A stretch of 64,000 nt of DNA from an uncultured Bacilli bacterium. GTDB lineage: Bacteria > Bacillota_I > Bacilli_A > RF39 > UBA660. Position numbers and translations under genes: made by a program. The stretch is taken from contig CAKPDH010000001.1 of NCBI GenBank assembly GCA_934148845.1, positions 62,001 to 126,000 on the forward strand. The letters are read 5' to 3'. Under the pieces are notes generated by a model. It searched no databases, had not been told where the DNA came from, and saw only the letters and a program-made list of their open reading frames with translations. How positions within the stretch are numbered: the stretch's first letter is position 1; every line of letters begins with the position of its first letter. Positions 8,364-16,520 of this stretch are shown here, piece by piece.

Positions 8364-10442
8364 ATTAAAAAATATCCATTTGTTTTGCAAGATGAATCTA
8401 AGGATTGTGGAGTTGCATGTCTTATGATGATAATTAAATATTATAAAGGTTACATAAATAAAAATGAATTACAAGATTTAACTAAGACAACTAAAGAAGG
8501 AACGACCGCATATAATTTAAAATTAGCATTAACTAATATTGGATTTAGTGTTAAAGGTGTTTCTTGTAAATTAGAAGATATTACTTGTAATAATATAATT
8601 TTACCCTGTATTGCAAATGTAACAATAAATAAGCTATATAAACATTTTGTTGTTATATATGAAATAAATTTTAAACACAAATATATTATAGTAGCAGATC
8701 CTAAAGATAAGATTAAAAAAATAAAATATGAAGATTTTGATAAAATATTTAACGATGTATTATTAATATTCTTTCCAATAAAAAAATTGCCAATAAATAA
8801 AAATATATCAAAACTTAATTTTTATAAAACATTAATCACACCCCATAAAAAAGAATTAATTAATATAATAATTTTATCTTTATTTGTAACTATTTTTTCA
8901 ATTATAAATTCTTTTTATACACAAAATATGATTGATTCAATAAATAGTTATTCAATGTATTCTATAACTTATTTCTTTATTATATTTTTAATTATTAATA
9001 TTCTAAAAATTATAACAGAATATTTTAGAAATATTTCATTAACTTATATAAATCAAAAATTAGATCTTTTACTAACATTAGATATTTTTAATAAAATTAT
9101 CAAACTTCCTTATCACTATTACAAAAACAGAACAACAGGAGATATTGTATCTAGAGTAAATGATTTAGAAAATATTAGAAATATAATTAGTAAAGTCGCG
9201 CTTTCTATATTTATAGATCTTCCACTTACTGTAATAGCTTTAATAGCAATCTTTATAATAAATAAAACATTGTTTATTATAGGAATTATTATTTTGATTT
9301 TATATTATTTAATAATTATATTATTTAGAAGTACATTTAATGAATATATAATGAATTTAAAAATTAAAAATAGTGATACACTTTCATATATGATAGAATC
9401 TATTAATAATTTCGAAAGTATAAAAGGAATACATATGGAAGATATTATATGTAATAAGCTTGAATGTAAATATGTATCATATTTAACTAAATTAATAAAA
9501 TACCAAAAACTATATTTTATTAAAGAATTATTAAAAGATTTAATAAATAATATAGGCTTTATTATTATAATATTTATTGGTTGCATACTTGTTATAAATA
9601 ATAAAATTAGTTTAGGTGGTTTATTTACATTTACGTCACTTTTATCATATTTTTTAGAACCAATTAAAAATATTATTAATTTAGATACTAATATAAAGGA
9701 TGCTAATATATCTTTAAAAAGATTACTTGAACTTATGGGTTATAGTAAAAAAGAAGATGGAATTGTAAATAAATTTACAAATGGAGACATTATTATTAGA
9801 AATTTAAATTATACTTTTGATGATAGAAACTATATTTTAAAAAAGATTAATTTACATATATTAAATAAATCTAAAATTATGATAATAGGTAAAAGTGGAA
9901 GTGGAAAAAGTACATTATTTAAAATATTAATGAAATATTATAAAGTAAAAAATAATAAAATTTTTATTGGAGGTATAGATTTAAATAAATATACAAAAAG
10001 TGCAATAAATAATAATATTATATATATAAGTCAAAATGAGACTTTATTTACAGATACATTAATTAATAATGTTAATTTTAATAATAGTGATAGTTCTAAG
10101 GTTATAGATGTATTTAAAATGTGCTACGTTGATTCTATCTTTGACAAAAATTTAGGATATAATATTTTAATAGAAGAGGGCGGTTTTAATTTATCTGGAG
10201 GTGAAAAGCAAAGAGTTGTACTTGCAAGATCTCTATTACAACCGTTTAATATATTAATAATAGATGAGGCTTTAAATCAAGTAGACATAAAAATGGAAAG
10301 GAAAATATTAAAAAATGTTTTTAATTATTTTAAAGATAAAACAATTATTGTAATATCTCATAGATTAGATAATGCAGATTTGTTTGATAAGCTAATAAAA
10401 ATAGAAAATAAAATAGCAAAAGAGGTAATAATAAATGGATAG
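8364..10442 (+). CDS. Peptidase-containing bacteriocin ABC exporter (C39 family)
   Basis: 692 residues if started at ATT 8364, seven bases after AGGAGG (8351-8356); this gives the canonical N-terminus MKKYPFVLQDESKDCG. The next possible start, TTG at 8385, has no ribosome binding site at useful distance and would cut into the peptidase. Domains: C39 cysteine protease (Cys15, His94, Asp112) that cuts after double-glycine leaders; a transmembrane domain of about six helices (roughly 150-440); an ATPase with GKSGSGKST, LSGGEKQR, LIIDEALNQ and ISHRLDN. The protein should process and export the peptides encoded at 10854-11168. First gene of a tightly packed operon. Confidence 0.93.
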   Translation: MKKYPFVLQDESKDCGVACLMMIIKYYKGYINKNELQDLTKTTKEGTTAYNLKLALTNIGFSVKGVSCKLEDITCNNIILPCIANVTINKLYKHFVVIYEINFKHKYIIVADPKDKIKKIKYEDFDKIFNDVLLIFFPIKKLPINKNISKLNFYKTLITPHKKELINIIILSLFVTIFSIINSFYTQNMIDSINSYSMYSITYFFIIFLIINILKIITEYFRNISLTYINQKLDLLLTLDIFNKIIKLPYHYYKNRTTGDIVSRVNDLENIRNIISKVALSIFIDLPLTVIALIAIFIINKTLFIIGIIILILYYLIIILFRSTFNEYIMNLKIKNSDTLSYMIESINNFESIKGIHMEDIICNKLECKYVSYLTKLIKYQKLYFIKELLKDLINNIGFIIIIFIGCILVINNKISLGGLFTFTSLLSYFLEPIKNIINLDTNIKDANISLKRLLELMGYSKKEDGIVNKFTNGDIIIRNLNYTFDDRNYILKKINLHILNKSKIMIIGKSGSGKSTLFKILMKYYKVKNNKIFIGGIDLNKYTKSAINNNIIYISQNETLFTDTLINNVNFNNSDSSKVIDVFKMCYVDSIFDKNLGYNILIEEGGFNLSGGEKQRVVLARSLLQPFNILIIDEALNQVDIKMERKILKNVFNYFKDKTIIVISHRLDNADLFDKLIKIENKIAKEVIING

Positions 10443-10857
10443 TATAGATATTTATAATAATAAAGCTTGTATAATTGAAAATAAATATATATACTCTAAA
10501 TATTTTGTTATTATATTAATTATTATATTTATTTTATTAATTATATTTTCATTTATTCCTTTTAATATTTATAAGAATTATGTTGGTAGTGTTATTATAG
10601 AAAATAATACTTCGTATATTAAAATAGAAACAAATTTAAGTGATTTTCCTATAAATAAAAATAATAAATTATATATATTAAAAGATAAGTATAATTATGA
10701 AATAATAAAAATAGAAAACAATAATGTTATTTTAAAAGTTAACTTAAAAGATAATATAAGAATTAATAATAATATTTTGCTTTTAAACATCTTAACTAAT
10801 AGGACAACCTTATTTGATATTTTAAAATATAAATTAAAGAAAGGATTATGCATATGA
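10435..10857 (+). CDS. Short membrane accessory protein of the bacteriocin exporter
   Basis: 140 residues, overlapping the exporter stop by eight bases and the first peptide start by four (ATGA). One transmembrane helix at about residues 22-45 is followed by a small beta-rich extracytoplasmic part. The topology (short cytoplasmic N-terminus, one helix, beta domain) recalls the ends of HlyD/LcnD-type membrane fusion proteins, but the long coiled-coil hairpin and lipoyl parts are missing, so it is much shorter than the usual 450 or so residues. No firm family assignment. The operon position argues for a role in export or immunity. Confidence 0.65.
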   Translation: MDSIDIYNNKACIIENKYIYSKYFVIILIIIFILLIIFSFIPFNIYKNYVGSVIIENNTSYIKIETNLSDFPINKNNKLYILKDKYNYEIIKIENNNVILKVNLKDNIRINNNILLLNILTNRTTLFDILKYKLKKGLCI

Positions 10858-10994
10858 GGGAATTAGAAGATAAAAAATTAAACCTTGTTGTAGGTGGTGG
10901 ATTTAATATTGGAATAGGTATAGGAATAGTAGCTGGAATTACTTTTTTAATAGGTGTAATTGACGGCATAGTAAGACCACTTAAATGTAATTAG
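10854..10994 (+). CDS. Double-glycine leader bacteriocin precursor, peptide A
   Basis: 46 residues. Start at ATG 10854, eight bases after AAGGA; an in-frame ATG at 10848 is too close to it. The leader MRELEDKKLNLVVGG matches the C39-processed pattern (L-x-x-V-x-GG). The predicted mature part of 31 residues is hydrophobic and glycine-rich, with several overlapping GxxxG motifs (GIGIG, GIVAG, GVIDG), and ends in PLKCN with a single cysteine. GxxxG motifs and a partner gene directly downstream are features of two-peptide (class IIb) bacteriocins. Export by the adjacent C39 transporter is well supported; activity is inferred. Confidence 0.85.
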   Translation: MRELEDKKLNLVVGGGFNIGIGIGIVAGITFLIGVIDGIVRPLKCN

Positions 10995-11000
10995 GATTAT

Positions 11001-11168
11001 ATGAGAGAACTTAAGAATAACGAATTATATATGATCAAAGGTGGAGGGAGTATATCAGCAGCATTTTTAAACGGTATAGCTCGTTCTATATCGACAATTG
11101 TAGATTTAGGAAGAAGCCTTGGATCAGCAATAAGAAGACTAATAAATGGAACGCTTTGCCCAATTTAA
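11001..11168 (+). CDS. Double-glycine leader bacteriocin precursor, peptide B
   Basis: 55 residues, six bases after peptide A, with AGGA upstream. The leader MRELKNNELYMIKGG is a textbook double-glycine leader (EL-x-x-I-x-GG). The predicted mature part of 40 residues is cationic and amphipathic, with GxxxG motifs (GRSLG) and a single cysteine two residues from the end (TLCPI). With peptide A it forms a probable two-peptide bacteriocin. Both mature peptides have exactly one cysteine near the C-terminus, which would allow an inter-peptide disulfide. The last 23 bases overlap the next small ORF. Confidence 0.87.
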   Translation: MRELKNNELYMIKGGGSISAAFLNGIARSISTIVDLGRSLGSAIRRLINGTLCPI

Positions 11169-11325
11169 AACTAAAAAAATAGCTATGTTAATACTATTAA
11201 TAATATTAATTCCAATTATTTTACCAATATTAAATTATACTATGTCATTTTTATTTGAAATAGGAAGAATTATTGGTACATATATTAGAATAATTGAAAG
11301 TGGGAGTATATGTATCATTGGTTAA
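11146..11325 (+). CDS. 59-residue membrane peptide related to peptide B; immunity candidate
   Basis: Starts inside peptide B (ATG 11146; weak AAGAAGA upstream, probably translationally coupled). A basic N-terminus is followed by a hydrophobic helix at about residues 13-30. There is no double-glycine leader. The C-terminal 22 residues align with the C-terminus of peptide B: EIGRIIGTYIR against DLGRSLGSAIR, then G-[ST]-[IL]-C in both. The position after two structural genes is where class IIb immunity genes usually sit, so immunity is the first guess; a third, leaderless effector peptide is an alternative. No recognised immunity family. Confidence 0.6.
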   Translation: MERFAQFKTKKIAMLILLIILIPIILPILNYTMSFLFEIGRIIGTYIRIIESGSICIIG

Positions 11326-11388
11326 TACTAATTTAAAATAAAAATAAAAATATAAAATCTTTCCTTTTTCTATCAAAATAACAATAAT

Positions 11389-11395
11389 TTCGACA
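11389..11395. promoter_or_regulatory. Spo0A box candidate upstream of rpsU
   Basis: TTCGACA, the reverse complement of the 0A box TGTCGAA, inside the longer TTTCGACAAAA that is shared with the boxes before spo0A and the SpoIIB-like gene. It lies 20 bases before a TATAAT at 11416, about where a -35 element would be. Confidence 0.45.
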
Positions 11396-11412
11396 AAATA
11401 GTAAACTTTTTC

Positions 11413-11441
11413 TTGTATAATTGAAAATTAGGTGTTATAAT
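11413..11441 (+). promoter_or_regulatory. SigA promoter of rpsU
   Basis: TTGTAT, 17 bases, TATAAT; the -35 overlaps a second TATAAT at 11416-11421 belonging to the possible 0A-dependent promoter. Confidence 0.6.
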
Positions 11442-11470
11442 ACTGATAGATTTGTGAAAGGAGGGATTAT

Positions 11471-11665
11471 ATGTCAAAGGTAGTTGTAAGAAATGGAAAT
11501 GTTGATGGTGCACTTCGTACTTTAAAACAAACTAACGCAAGAGACGGCCTCCTAAAAAAAGCTAGAGAAAGACAAGAAGGTTATAAAAAGCCAGGAGTTA
11601 GACGTAGAGAAAAAAAAGAAGAAGGAATCAAGAACACTAGAAAAAGACAAAAAAATAATTATTAA
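11471..11665 (+). CDS. rpsU: 30S ribosomal protein S21
   Basis: 64 residues, the usual Firmicutes length, starting after AAAGGAGGG. The VVVRNGNVDGALRTLKQ N-terminal helix and the Arg/Lys-rich tail are standard for bS21, which sits near the mRNA exit on the small subunit. yqeY follows, as in Bacillus. The upstream region carries both a SigA promoter and a Spo0A-box candidate. Confidence 0.95.
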   Translation: MSKVVVRNGNVDGALRTLKQTNARDGLLKKARERQEGYKKPGVRRREKKEEGIKNTRKRQKNNY

Positions 11666-11694
11666 TTAAGAGCGGTAATTACGCTCTTTAATTA
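11663..11694 (+). terminator. Hairpin between rpsU and yqeY
   Basis: AAGAGCG (11668-11674) pairs with CGCTCTT (11682-11688), and flanking TTAATTA-type bases extend the stem. There is no long T tail and the yqeY ribosome binding site follows at once, so a partial terminator or processing hairpin is likely. Confidence 0.5.
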
Positions 11695-11705
11695 TAGGAG
11701 GATTT

Positions 11706-12149
11706 ATGAAAGAAAAATTAATGAATGATCTTGTAAATGCAATGAAAAATAAGGATAAAGAAACACTTGCTGTTTTAAGAATGCTAAAAGGAGCCATTCA
11801 ACTTGAAGAAATAAATAATAAACATGAATTAACAGATTCTGAGTTTATTAGTGTTTTAAGTAAACAAATAAAGATGAGAAAAGAATCCATTTTAGAATTT
11901 ACAAAAGCAGGAAGAGAAGATTTGTTAAATCAAACGCAAAATGAAATTGAAATTTTAAGTAAATATATGCCAGAGCAATTAAAAGAAGAAGAAGTTCTAA
12001 AAATAATTGATGAAGTATTTTTAGCTGTTAAGCCAGAAAGTAATAAAGATATGGGAAAAGTTATGGGGCTTATAACTCCTAAATTAAAAGGCAAAGCAGA
12101 TATGAGTTTTGTATCAAAAATAATTAGAGAAAGACTAAGCAATATGTAG
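11706..12149 (+). CDS. yqeY: YqeY/GatB-like domain protein
   Basis: 147 residues, full length for the family. It starts MKEKLMNDLVNAMKNKDKE and contains the YMPEQL segment; the family resembles the tail domain of the GatB amidotransferase subunit and may bind tRNA, but its role is unproven. The rpsU-yqeY order is the same as in Bacillus. AGGAGG directly precedes the ATG. Confidence 0.92.
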   Translation: MKEKLMNDLVNAMKNKDKETLAVLRMLKGAIQLEEINNKHELTDSEFISVLSKQIKMRKESILEFTKAGREDLLNQTQNEIEILSKYMPEQLKEEEVLKIIDEVFLAVKPESNKDMGKVMGLITPKLKGKADMSFVSKIIRERLSNM

Positions 12150-12216
12150 AAAAAATATTAATTTATTTTTTCTTTTTATTTATAAAAAACTATATTTATT
12201 TATTAATTTATGGTAT

Positions 12217-12222
12217 TATAAT
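12217..12222 (+). promoter_or_regulatory. -10 element of the lysS operon
   Basis: TATAAT, 18 bases before the lysS start; the -35 is weak. Confidence 0.4.
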
Positions 12223-12239
12223 TACGTTGAGGTGAAAAA

Positions 12240-13709
12240 ATGAGGGAATTAACAGAACAAGAATTAGTTAGAAGACAAAAACTAGAAGAAATAAAGAATT
12301 ATACTAATCCATATCCTGAAAAATTTGAAGTTACAAATACGTTATTACAAGCAAGAAATTTAGATGATGGAACACAAGATGTAAAAATTGCTGGACGTAT
12401 TGTATTTATGAGAAAAATGGGTAAGTTAAGCTTTATGCGATTAAGAGACTTAGAGGCAGATATACAAGTTCAATTAAAAGCAGATATAACAAGTGAAAGT
12501 GATTATGATTTCTTTAAAAAGTTAGTAGACTTAGGAGATTTTATAGGAGCAACTGGAGAAATTATTACAACACAAACAGGCGAAAAAACATTGCTTGCTC
12601 ATTCAATTAAATTTTTAGGTAAAGCATTAAAACCACTTCCAGAAAAATTTCACGGATTAAGTGATACTGAATTAAAATATCGTCAAAGGTATGTAGATTT
12701 AATATCAAATGAAGAGTCTAGAAAAGTATTTTTAGGTAGAAGTAAATTTTATGCGTTTCTTCATAAATTTTTAGGTGAAAATGGATTTTTAGAAGTTGAG
12801 ACTCCAATTATGCAAAATGCAGTATGTGGTGCGGCAGCACGACCATTTTATACACACCATAATGCACTTGATATGGATTTCAATTTAAGAATAGCTCCTG
12901 AAACATATTTAAAACAATGTATAGCGGGAGGATTTAATAAAGTTTATGAAGTTGCTAAATGCTTTAGAAATGAAGGAATGGATACAGAGCATTTACAAGA
13001 ATTTACTCAAGTAGAATGGTATGCTTCATATTGGAATTTTGAAGATAATATAAACTTTTATCAAAAATTTATTAAATCATTATTACTAGAATTAGTTGGT
13101 ACTACAACATTAGAATATAAAGGTAATACATTAGATTTTGGAAAAAAGAGCTGGGATAGAATTAACTATGTTGAAAGAATGAGAGAAATATTAGGATTTG
13201 ATTTCTTAGACATTGAAGATCCATTAGATCTTAAAAATAAAATCGTTTTAAAAGGACTATTTACTTTAGAAGATTTAGAAGAGTATAAATCAGTTAGTCA
13301 GATTATAGATTTTGTTTATAAAAAAACAATAAGAGAAAATATTATTCAGCCAACTATTATGTATAATTATCCAGCCTTCTTAATACCACTTGCGCGTCGT
13401 AATGATAAAGATAGTAGAATTATAGATGTATTCCAAGTAGTAGCTTGTGGCACTGAACTTTGCAAGGCTTATTCAGAATTAGTAAATCCAATTATTCAAA
13501 GGGAAAACTTTGAGGATCAATTAAAAGCAAAAGAACAAGGTGATGAAGAAACAATGGAAATCGATGAAGGATTTATGGGAGCTATGGAACAAGGTATGCC
13601 TCCAATATCTGGACTTGGTTTTGGAATAGATAGATTAATGATGATAATATACAATCAAGCATCTATAAGAGATGTAGTATTATTCCCAATGATGAAAGAT
13701 AAAAATTAA
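12240..13709 (+). CDS. lysS: Lysyl-tRNA synthetase, class II
   Basis: 489 residues. The N-terminal anticodon-binding OB fold (about 50-150, VKIAGRIVFMRKMGK) is followed by the class II catalytic core: motif 1 around FLEVETPIMQ, motif 2 CFRNEGMDTEHLQEFTQVEW, motif 3 GLGFGIDRLMM. The lysine-specific ARPFYTHHNALD segment is present. GAGGTG precedes the ATG. The TAA stop shares its last A with the ATG of the phosphatase gene downstream, so the two are coupled. Confidence 0.95.
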   Translation: MRELTEQELVRRQKLEEIKNYTNPYPEKFEVTNTLLQARNLDDGTQDVKIAGRIVFMRKMGKLSFMRLRDLEADIQVQLKADITSESDYDFFKKLVDLGDFIGATGEIITTQTGEKTLLAHSIKFLGKALKPLPEKFHGLSDTELKYRQRYVDLISNEESRKVFLGRSKFYAFLHKFLGENGFLEVETPIMQNAVCGAAARPFYTHHNALDMDFNLRIAPETYLKQCIAGGFNKVYEVAKCFRNEGMDTEHLQEFTQVEWYASYWNFEDNINFYQKFIKSLLLELVGTTTLEYKGNTLDFGKKSWDRINYVERMREILGFDFLDIEDPLDLKNKIVLKGLFTLEDLEEYKSVSQIIDFVYKKTIRENIIQPTIMYNYPAFLIPLARRNDKDSRIIDVFQVVACGTELCKAYSELVNPIIQRENFEDQLKAKEQGDEETMEIDEGFMGAMEQGMPPISGLGFGIDRLMMIIYNQASIRDVVLFPMMKDKN

Positions 13710-14242
13710 TGAATTTATATGTTGTAAGACATGGACAAACTCTTTGGAATGAAGAAGGCAAAGTACAAGGAACTATAGATATACCTCTTTCACTTTCAGG
13801 TGAGGAAAGTATTAGAGAGCTAAAACCTATAGTAGCTAGTTTAAATATAGATGAAGTTATTTCAAGTCCACTTATAAGAGCATATGAAACGGCTCGTATA
13901 ATAGCAGATAACAAATTTAAAATAGAAATTGATGATAGAATAAAAGAAAGAGATTGGGGACTAAATGAAGGGCTTAATGTTAACCTTGTAGATAGAAAAA
14001 AGTGTTGGAACATAAGAATAAATACAAATGATAATAATATAGAACCTGTAGTGGATTTTATGAATAGAGTGTCTAGTTTTATTGAGGATATAAAAGTCAA
14101 ATATAAAGATAAAAATGTTTTAGTTGTAACTCACAGCGCAGTTAGTAGAGCAATTCATTATTTGTTAGGTAATATACCAGAAGATATGGATTTATCAAAA
14201 ATAAATATACCTGATTTAAGAATAATAGAATATAAATTATAA
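13709..14242 (+). CDS. Histidine phosphatase family protein (phosphoglycerate mutase-like)
   Basis: 177 residues. The catalytic RHG motif (VVRHGQTLWNEEGKVQG) and the second histidine in VVTHSAVSRAIHYLL define the family. The length fits small broad-specificity phosphatases (PhoE/CobC-like) rather than the 230-250-residue glycolytic dPGM. It overlaps lysS by one base and is followed after 11 bases by ackA. The substrate is unknown. Confidence 0.88.
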   Translation: MNLYVVRHGQTLWNEEGKVQGTIDIPLSLSGEESIRELKPIVASLNIDEVISSPLIRAYETARIIADNKFKIEIDDRIKERDWGLNEGLNVNLVDRKKCWNIRINTNDNNIEPVVDFMNRVSSFIEDIKVKYKDKNVLVVTHSAVSRAIHYLLGNIPEDMDLSKINIPDLRIIEYKL

Positions 14243-14253
14243 AGGAGAGTATT

Positions 14254-15465
14254 ATGAAAATATTATGTGTTAATGCTGGATCATCATCATTAAAATTTCA
14301 AATGTATGATATGCCAGATGAAAAAGTTTTAATTAGTGGTTATATAGAAAAAATAGGAAGCCAAGATTGCTTTTGGAATGTTAAAGTAAATGGTGAAAAA
14401 ATAAGAAGTGAAAAATATTTAAAGAATCATACTGAAGCAGTAGAAGTCTTAATAGATGAATTATTTAAAAATAATATAGTTGAATCATTAGATGAAATAA
14501 AAGCTGTTGGTCATCGTGTTTTACACGGTGGTGAGAAATATTCTGATTCAGTTCTTATAACTGATGAGGTAGTTAAAGATATAAAAGATTTAACTAAACT
14601 AGGTCCACTTCACCATCCTGGTAATTTAGCTGGAATCAAAGCTCTAAGGGAAGCTTTACCTAATGTACCAAATGTTGCAGTATTTGATACAGCTTTCCAT
14701 CAAACAATGCCAAAACAAAATTATATATATCCAGTACCTTATGAATGGTATACTAAATATGGAGTTAGAAAATATGGATTTCATGGAACAAGTCATAAAT
14801 ATATAACTGGTGAAATGAAAAAACGTTTGGGTAAAGAAGATATAAATTTAATTATTTGTCATGTAGGTAGTGGGGCTAGTATAGCTTGTATTAAAGATGG
14901 AAAATGCTATGATACAACAATGGGACTTACACCTCTTGATGGATTAATGATGGGAACTCGTTCTGGTTCTATAGATCCTTCTATATTAGAATATGTAATG
15001 AATGAATCAGGTAAGTCAATAGAAGAGATAACAAATGATTTAAATAAAAATAGTGGTTTAAAAGGTATAGCTGGTGTTGCTGATTGTCGTGATGTTGAAA
15101 AACTTGCGGAAGAAGATAATGATAATGCACTTCTTGCAATACAAATGTATACAGACAGAATAGCTAAATATATAGTTTCATATTATCTTGAATTAAAAGG
15201 TGATGTAGATTCTATAGTATTTACAGCTGGTGTACTTGAAAATGGATCATATATGAGAAGACTTATAATAGAAAAATTATCTCCATTAGGTATTACTTTA
15301 AATGAAGATATTAATAGTAAAATAGCTTCATTTAAAGATATTCACGAAGGTATAATAAGTGGTGCTGATTCTAAAATTAATGTAATGGTATTACCTACAA
15401 ATGAAGAAATTATGATAGTTAAAGATGCATTTAATATCGCACTTCATACAGAAGATAATAAGTAG
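14254..15465 (+). CDS. ackA: Acetate kinase
   Basis: 403 residues, full length. It starts MKILCVNAGSSSLKF (phosphate-binding), and shows the GHRVLHGG and FDTAFHQTMP motifs, the GTSHKYI segment and the GLMMGTRSGSIDP loop. It makes ATP from acetyl phosphate at the end of mixed-acid fermentation, which fits an obligately fermentative organism. No pta gene is in the window. AAAGGAG precedes the ATG and a terminator follows. Confidence 0.96.
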   Translation: MKILCVNAGSSSLKFQMYDMPDEKVLISGYIEKIGSQDCFWNVKVNGEKIRSEKYLKNHTEAVEVLIDELFKNNIVESLDEIKAVGHRVLHGGEKYSDSVLITDEVVKDIKDLTKLGPLHHPGNLAGIKALREALPNVPNVAVFDTAFHQTMPKQNYIYPVPYEWYTKYGVRKYGFHGTSHKYITGEMKKRLGKEDINLIICHVGSGASIACIKDGKCYDTTMGLTPLDGLMMGTRSGSIDPSILEYVMNESGKSIEEITNDLNKNSGLKGIAGVADCRDVEKLAEEDNDNALLAIQMYTDRIAKYIVSYYLELKGDVDSIVFTAGVLENGSYMRRLIIEKLSPLGITLNEDINSKIASFKDIHEGIISGADSKINVMVLPTNEEIMIVKDAFNIALHTEDNK

Positions 15466-15481
15466 TAGTTATAAATAGGCT

Positions 15482-15506
15482 AAAGAGATGAATTATCTCT
15501 TTTTTC
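15482..15506 (+). terminator. Intrinsic terminator after ackA
   Basis: AAAGAGAT pairs with ATCTCTTT around a five-base loop, with a T run. Confidence 0.85.
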
Positions 15507-15522
15507 TTTCTTAAAAATAGTG

Positions 15523-15528
15523 TATAAT
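15523..15528 (+). promoter_or_regulatory. -10 element of the nrnA-pgk operon
   Basis: TATAAT, 22 bases before the ATG at 15551; the -35 region lies in the T-rich terminator tail. Confidence 0.4.
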
Positions 15529-15550
15529 TAAATTGTATTGTAGGTGAGTT

Positions 15551-16513
15551 ATGAATAAATTTAAACAAATATATAAAAAAATAAAAAAATATGATACTAT
15601 TGTCATCGCACGTCATATAGGTGCAGATCCAGATGCACTTGGAAGTACATTAGGGCTTAAAGAATCAATAAAAGAAACTTTTAAAAATAAAAAGGTATAT
15701 GTAGTTGGTGCCCCTGCATCCAAACATAAATATATAGGTACTCTTGATAAATTTACAGACGAGTTATATGATAATTCATTATTAATAGTACTTGATACGC
15801 CTGATATTAAAAGAATAGATGGAGTAGATGTAAGTAAGTTTTCTTTTGTAATAAAAATAGATCATCATCCATTTATAGAGAAGTATGCTTCAATAGAACT
15901 TATTGATACTAAGTCATCTAGTGCATCACAGCTTGTAATAGAGCTTATAAAAAATACTAAATTAAAATTAAATAAGTCTTGTGCTGAAAAGCTTTATATA
16001 GGAGTTATAGGGGATACTAATAGATTTTTATATTATTATACAACTCCTAAAACATTTGATTTAGTATCCTACATGATTAAAAAAACTAATATAGATTTTA
16101 CTAGTTTATATGAAAATATGTATTTAAGAAGTTTACATGATTTAAGATTTCAAAGCTATATAATAGATAATATTACTCTTACAGAGAATGGATTTGGATA
16201 TATAAAAATAGATCAAGATATACTAGATCATTATAAAATAGATGCAGCAACTTCATCTAATATGGTAAATTTTTTAACATATATAGAAGATATGTATGCC
16301 TGGGCTATATTTACTTATGATAAATTAAATGATAATATAAGAGGCTCTATTAGATCAAGAGGACCTATTATTAATGAAGTAGCAAGTAATTATAATGGTG
16401 GTGGCCATATATATGCATCAGGTGTTAGAGTAGATAATTTTGATACTATAGATAGCCTTATAACTGATTTAGATAAAGTATGCATGGAATATAAAGATAA
16501 TAATAATTTATAG
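15551..16513 (+). CDS. nrnA: DHH/DHHA1 phosphoesterase, NrnA-like oligoribonuclease/pAp phosphatase
   Basis: 320 residues. The N-terminal DHH domain carries HIGADPDALGST (metal-binding D-x-D), VLDTPD and the IDHHP signature. The C-terminal DHHA1 domain has the glycine-rich substrate motif GGGHIYASG. The family degrades nano-RNAs and pAp in bacteria lacking Orn. It lies just ahead of pgk with a seven-base gap. The exact substrate range is assumed from the family. Confidence 0.87.
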   Translation: MNKFKQIYKKIKKYDTIVIARHIGADPDALGSTLGLKESIKETFKNKKVYVVGAPASKHKYIGTLDKFTDELYDNSLLIVLDTPDIKRIDGVDVSKFSFVIKIDHHPFIEKYASIELIDTKSSSASQLVIELIKNTKLKLNKSCAEKLYIGVIGDTNRFLYYYTTPKTFDLVSYMIKKTNIDFTSLYENMYLRSLHDLRFQSYIIDNITLTENGFGYIKIDQDILDHYKIDAATSSNMVNFLTYIEDMYAWAIFTYDKLNDNIRGSIRSRGPIINEVASNYNGGGHIYASGVRVDNFDTIDSLITDLDKVCMEYKDNNNL

Positions 16514-16520
16514 GAGAATT

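Noticed and set aside
8385..8387. TTG as start of the C39 exporter
   Set aside because: No ribosome binding site at suitable distance, and it would remove conserved residues just before the catalytic cysteine.
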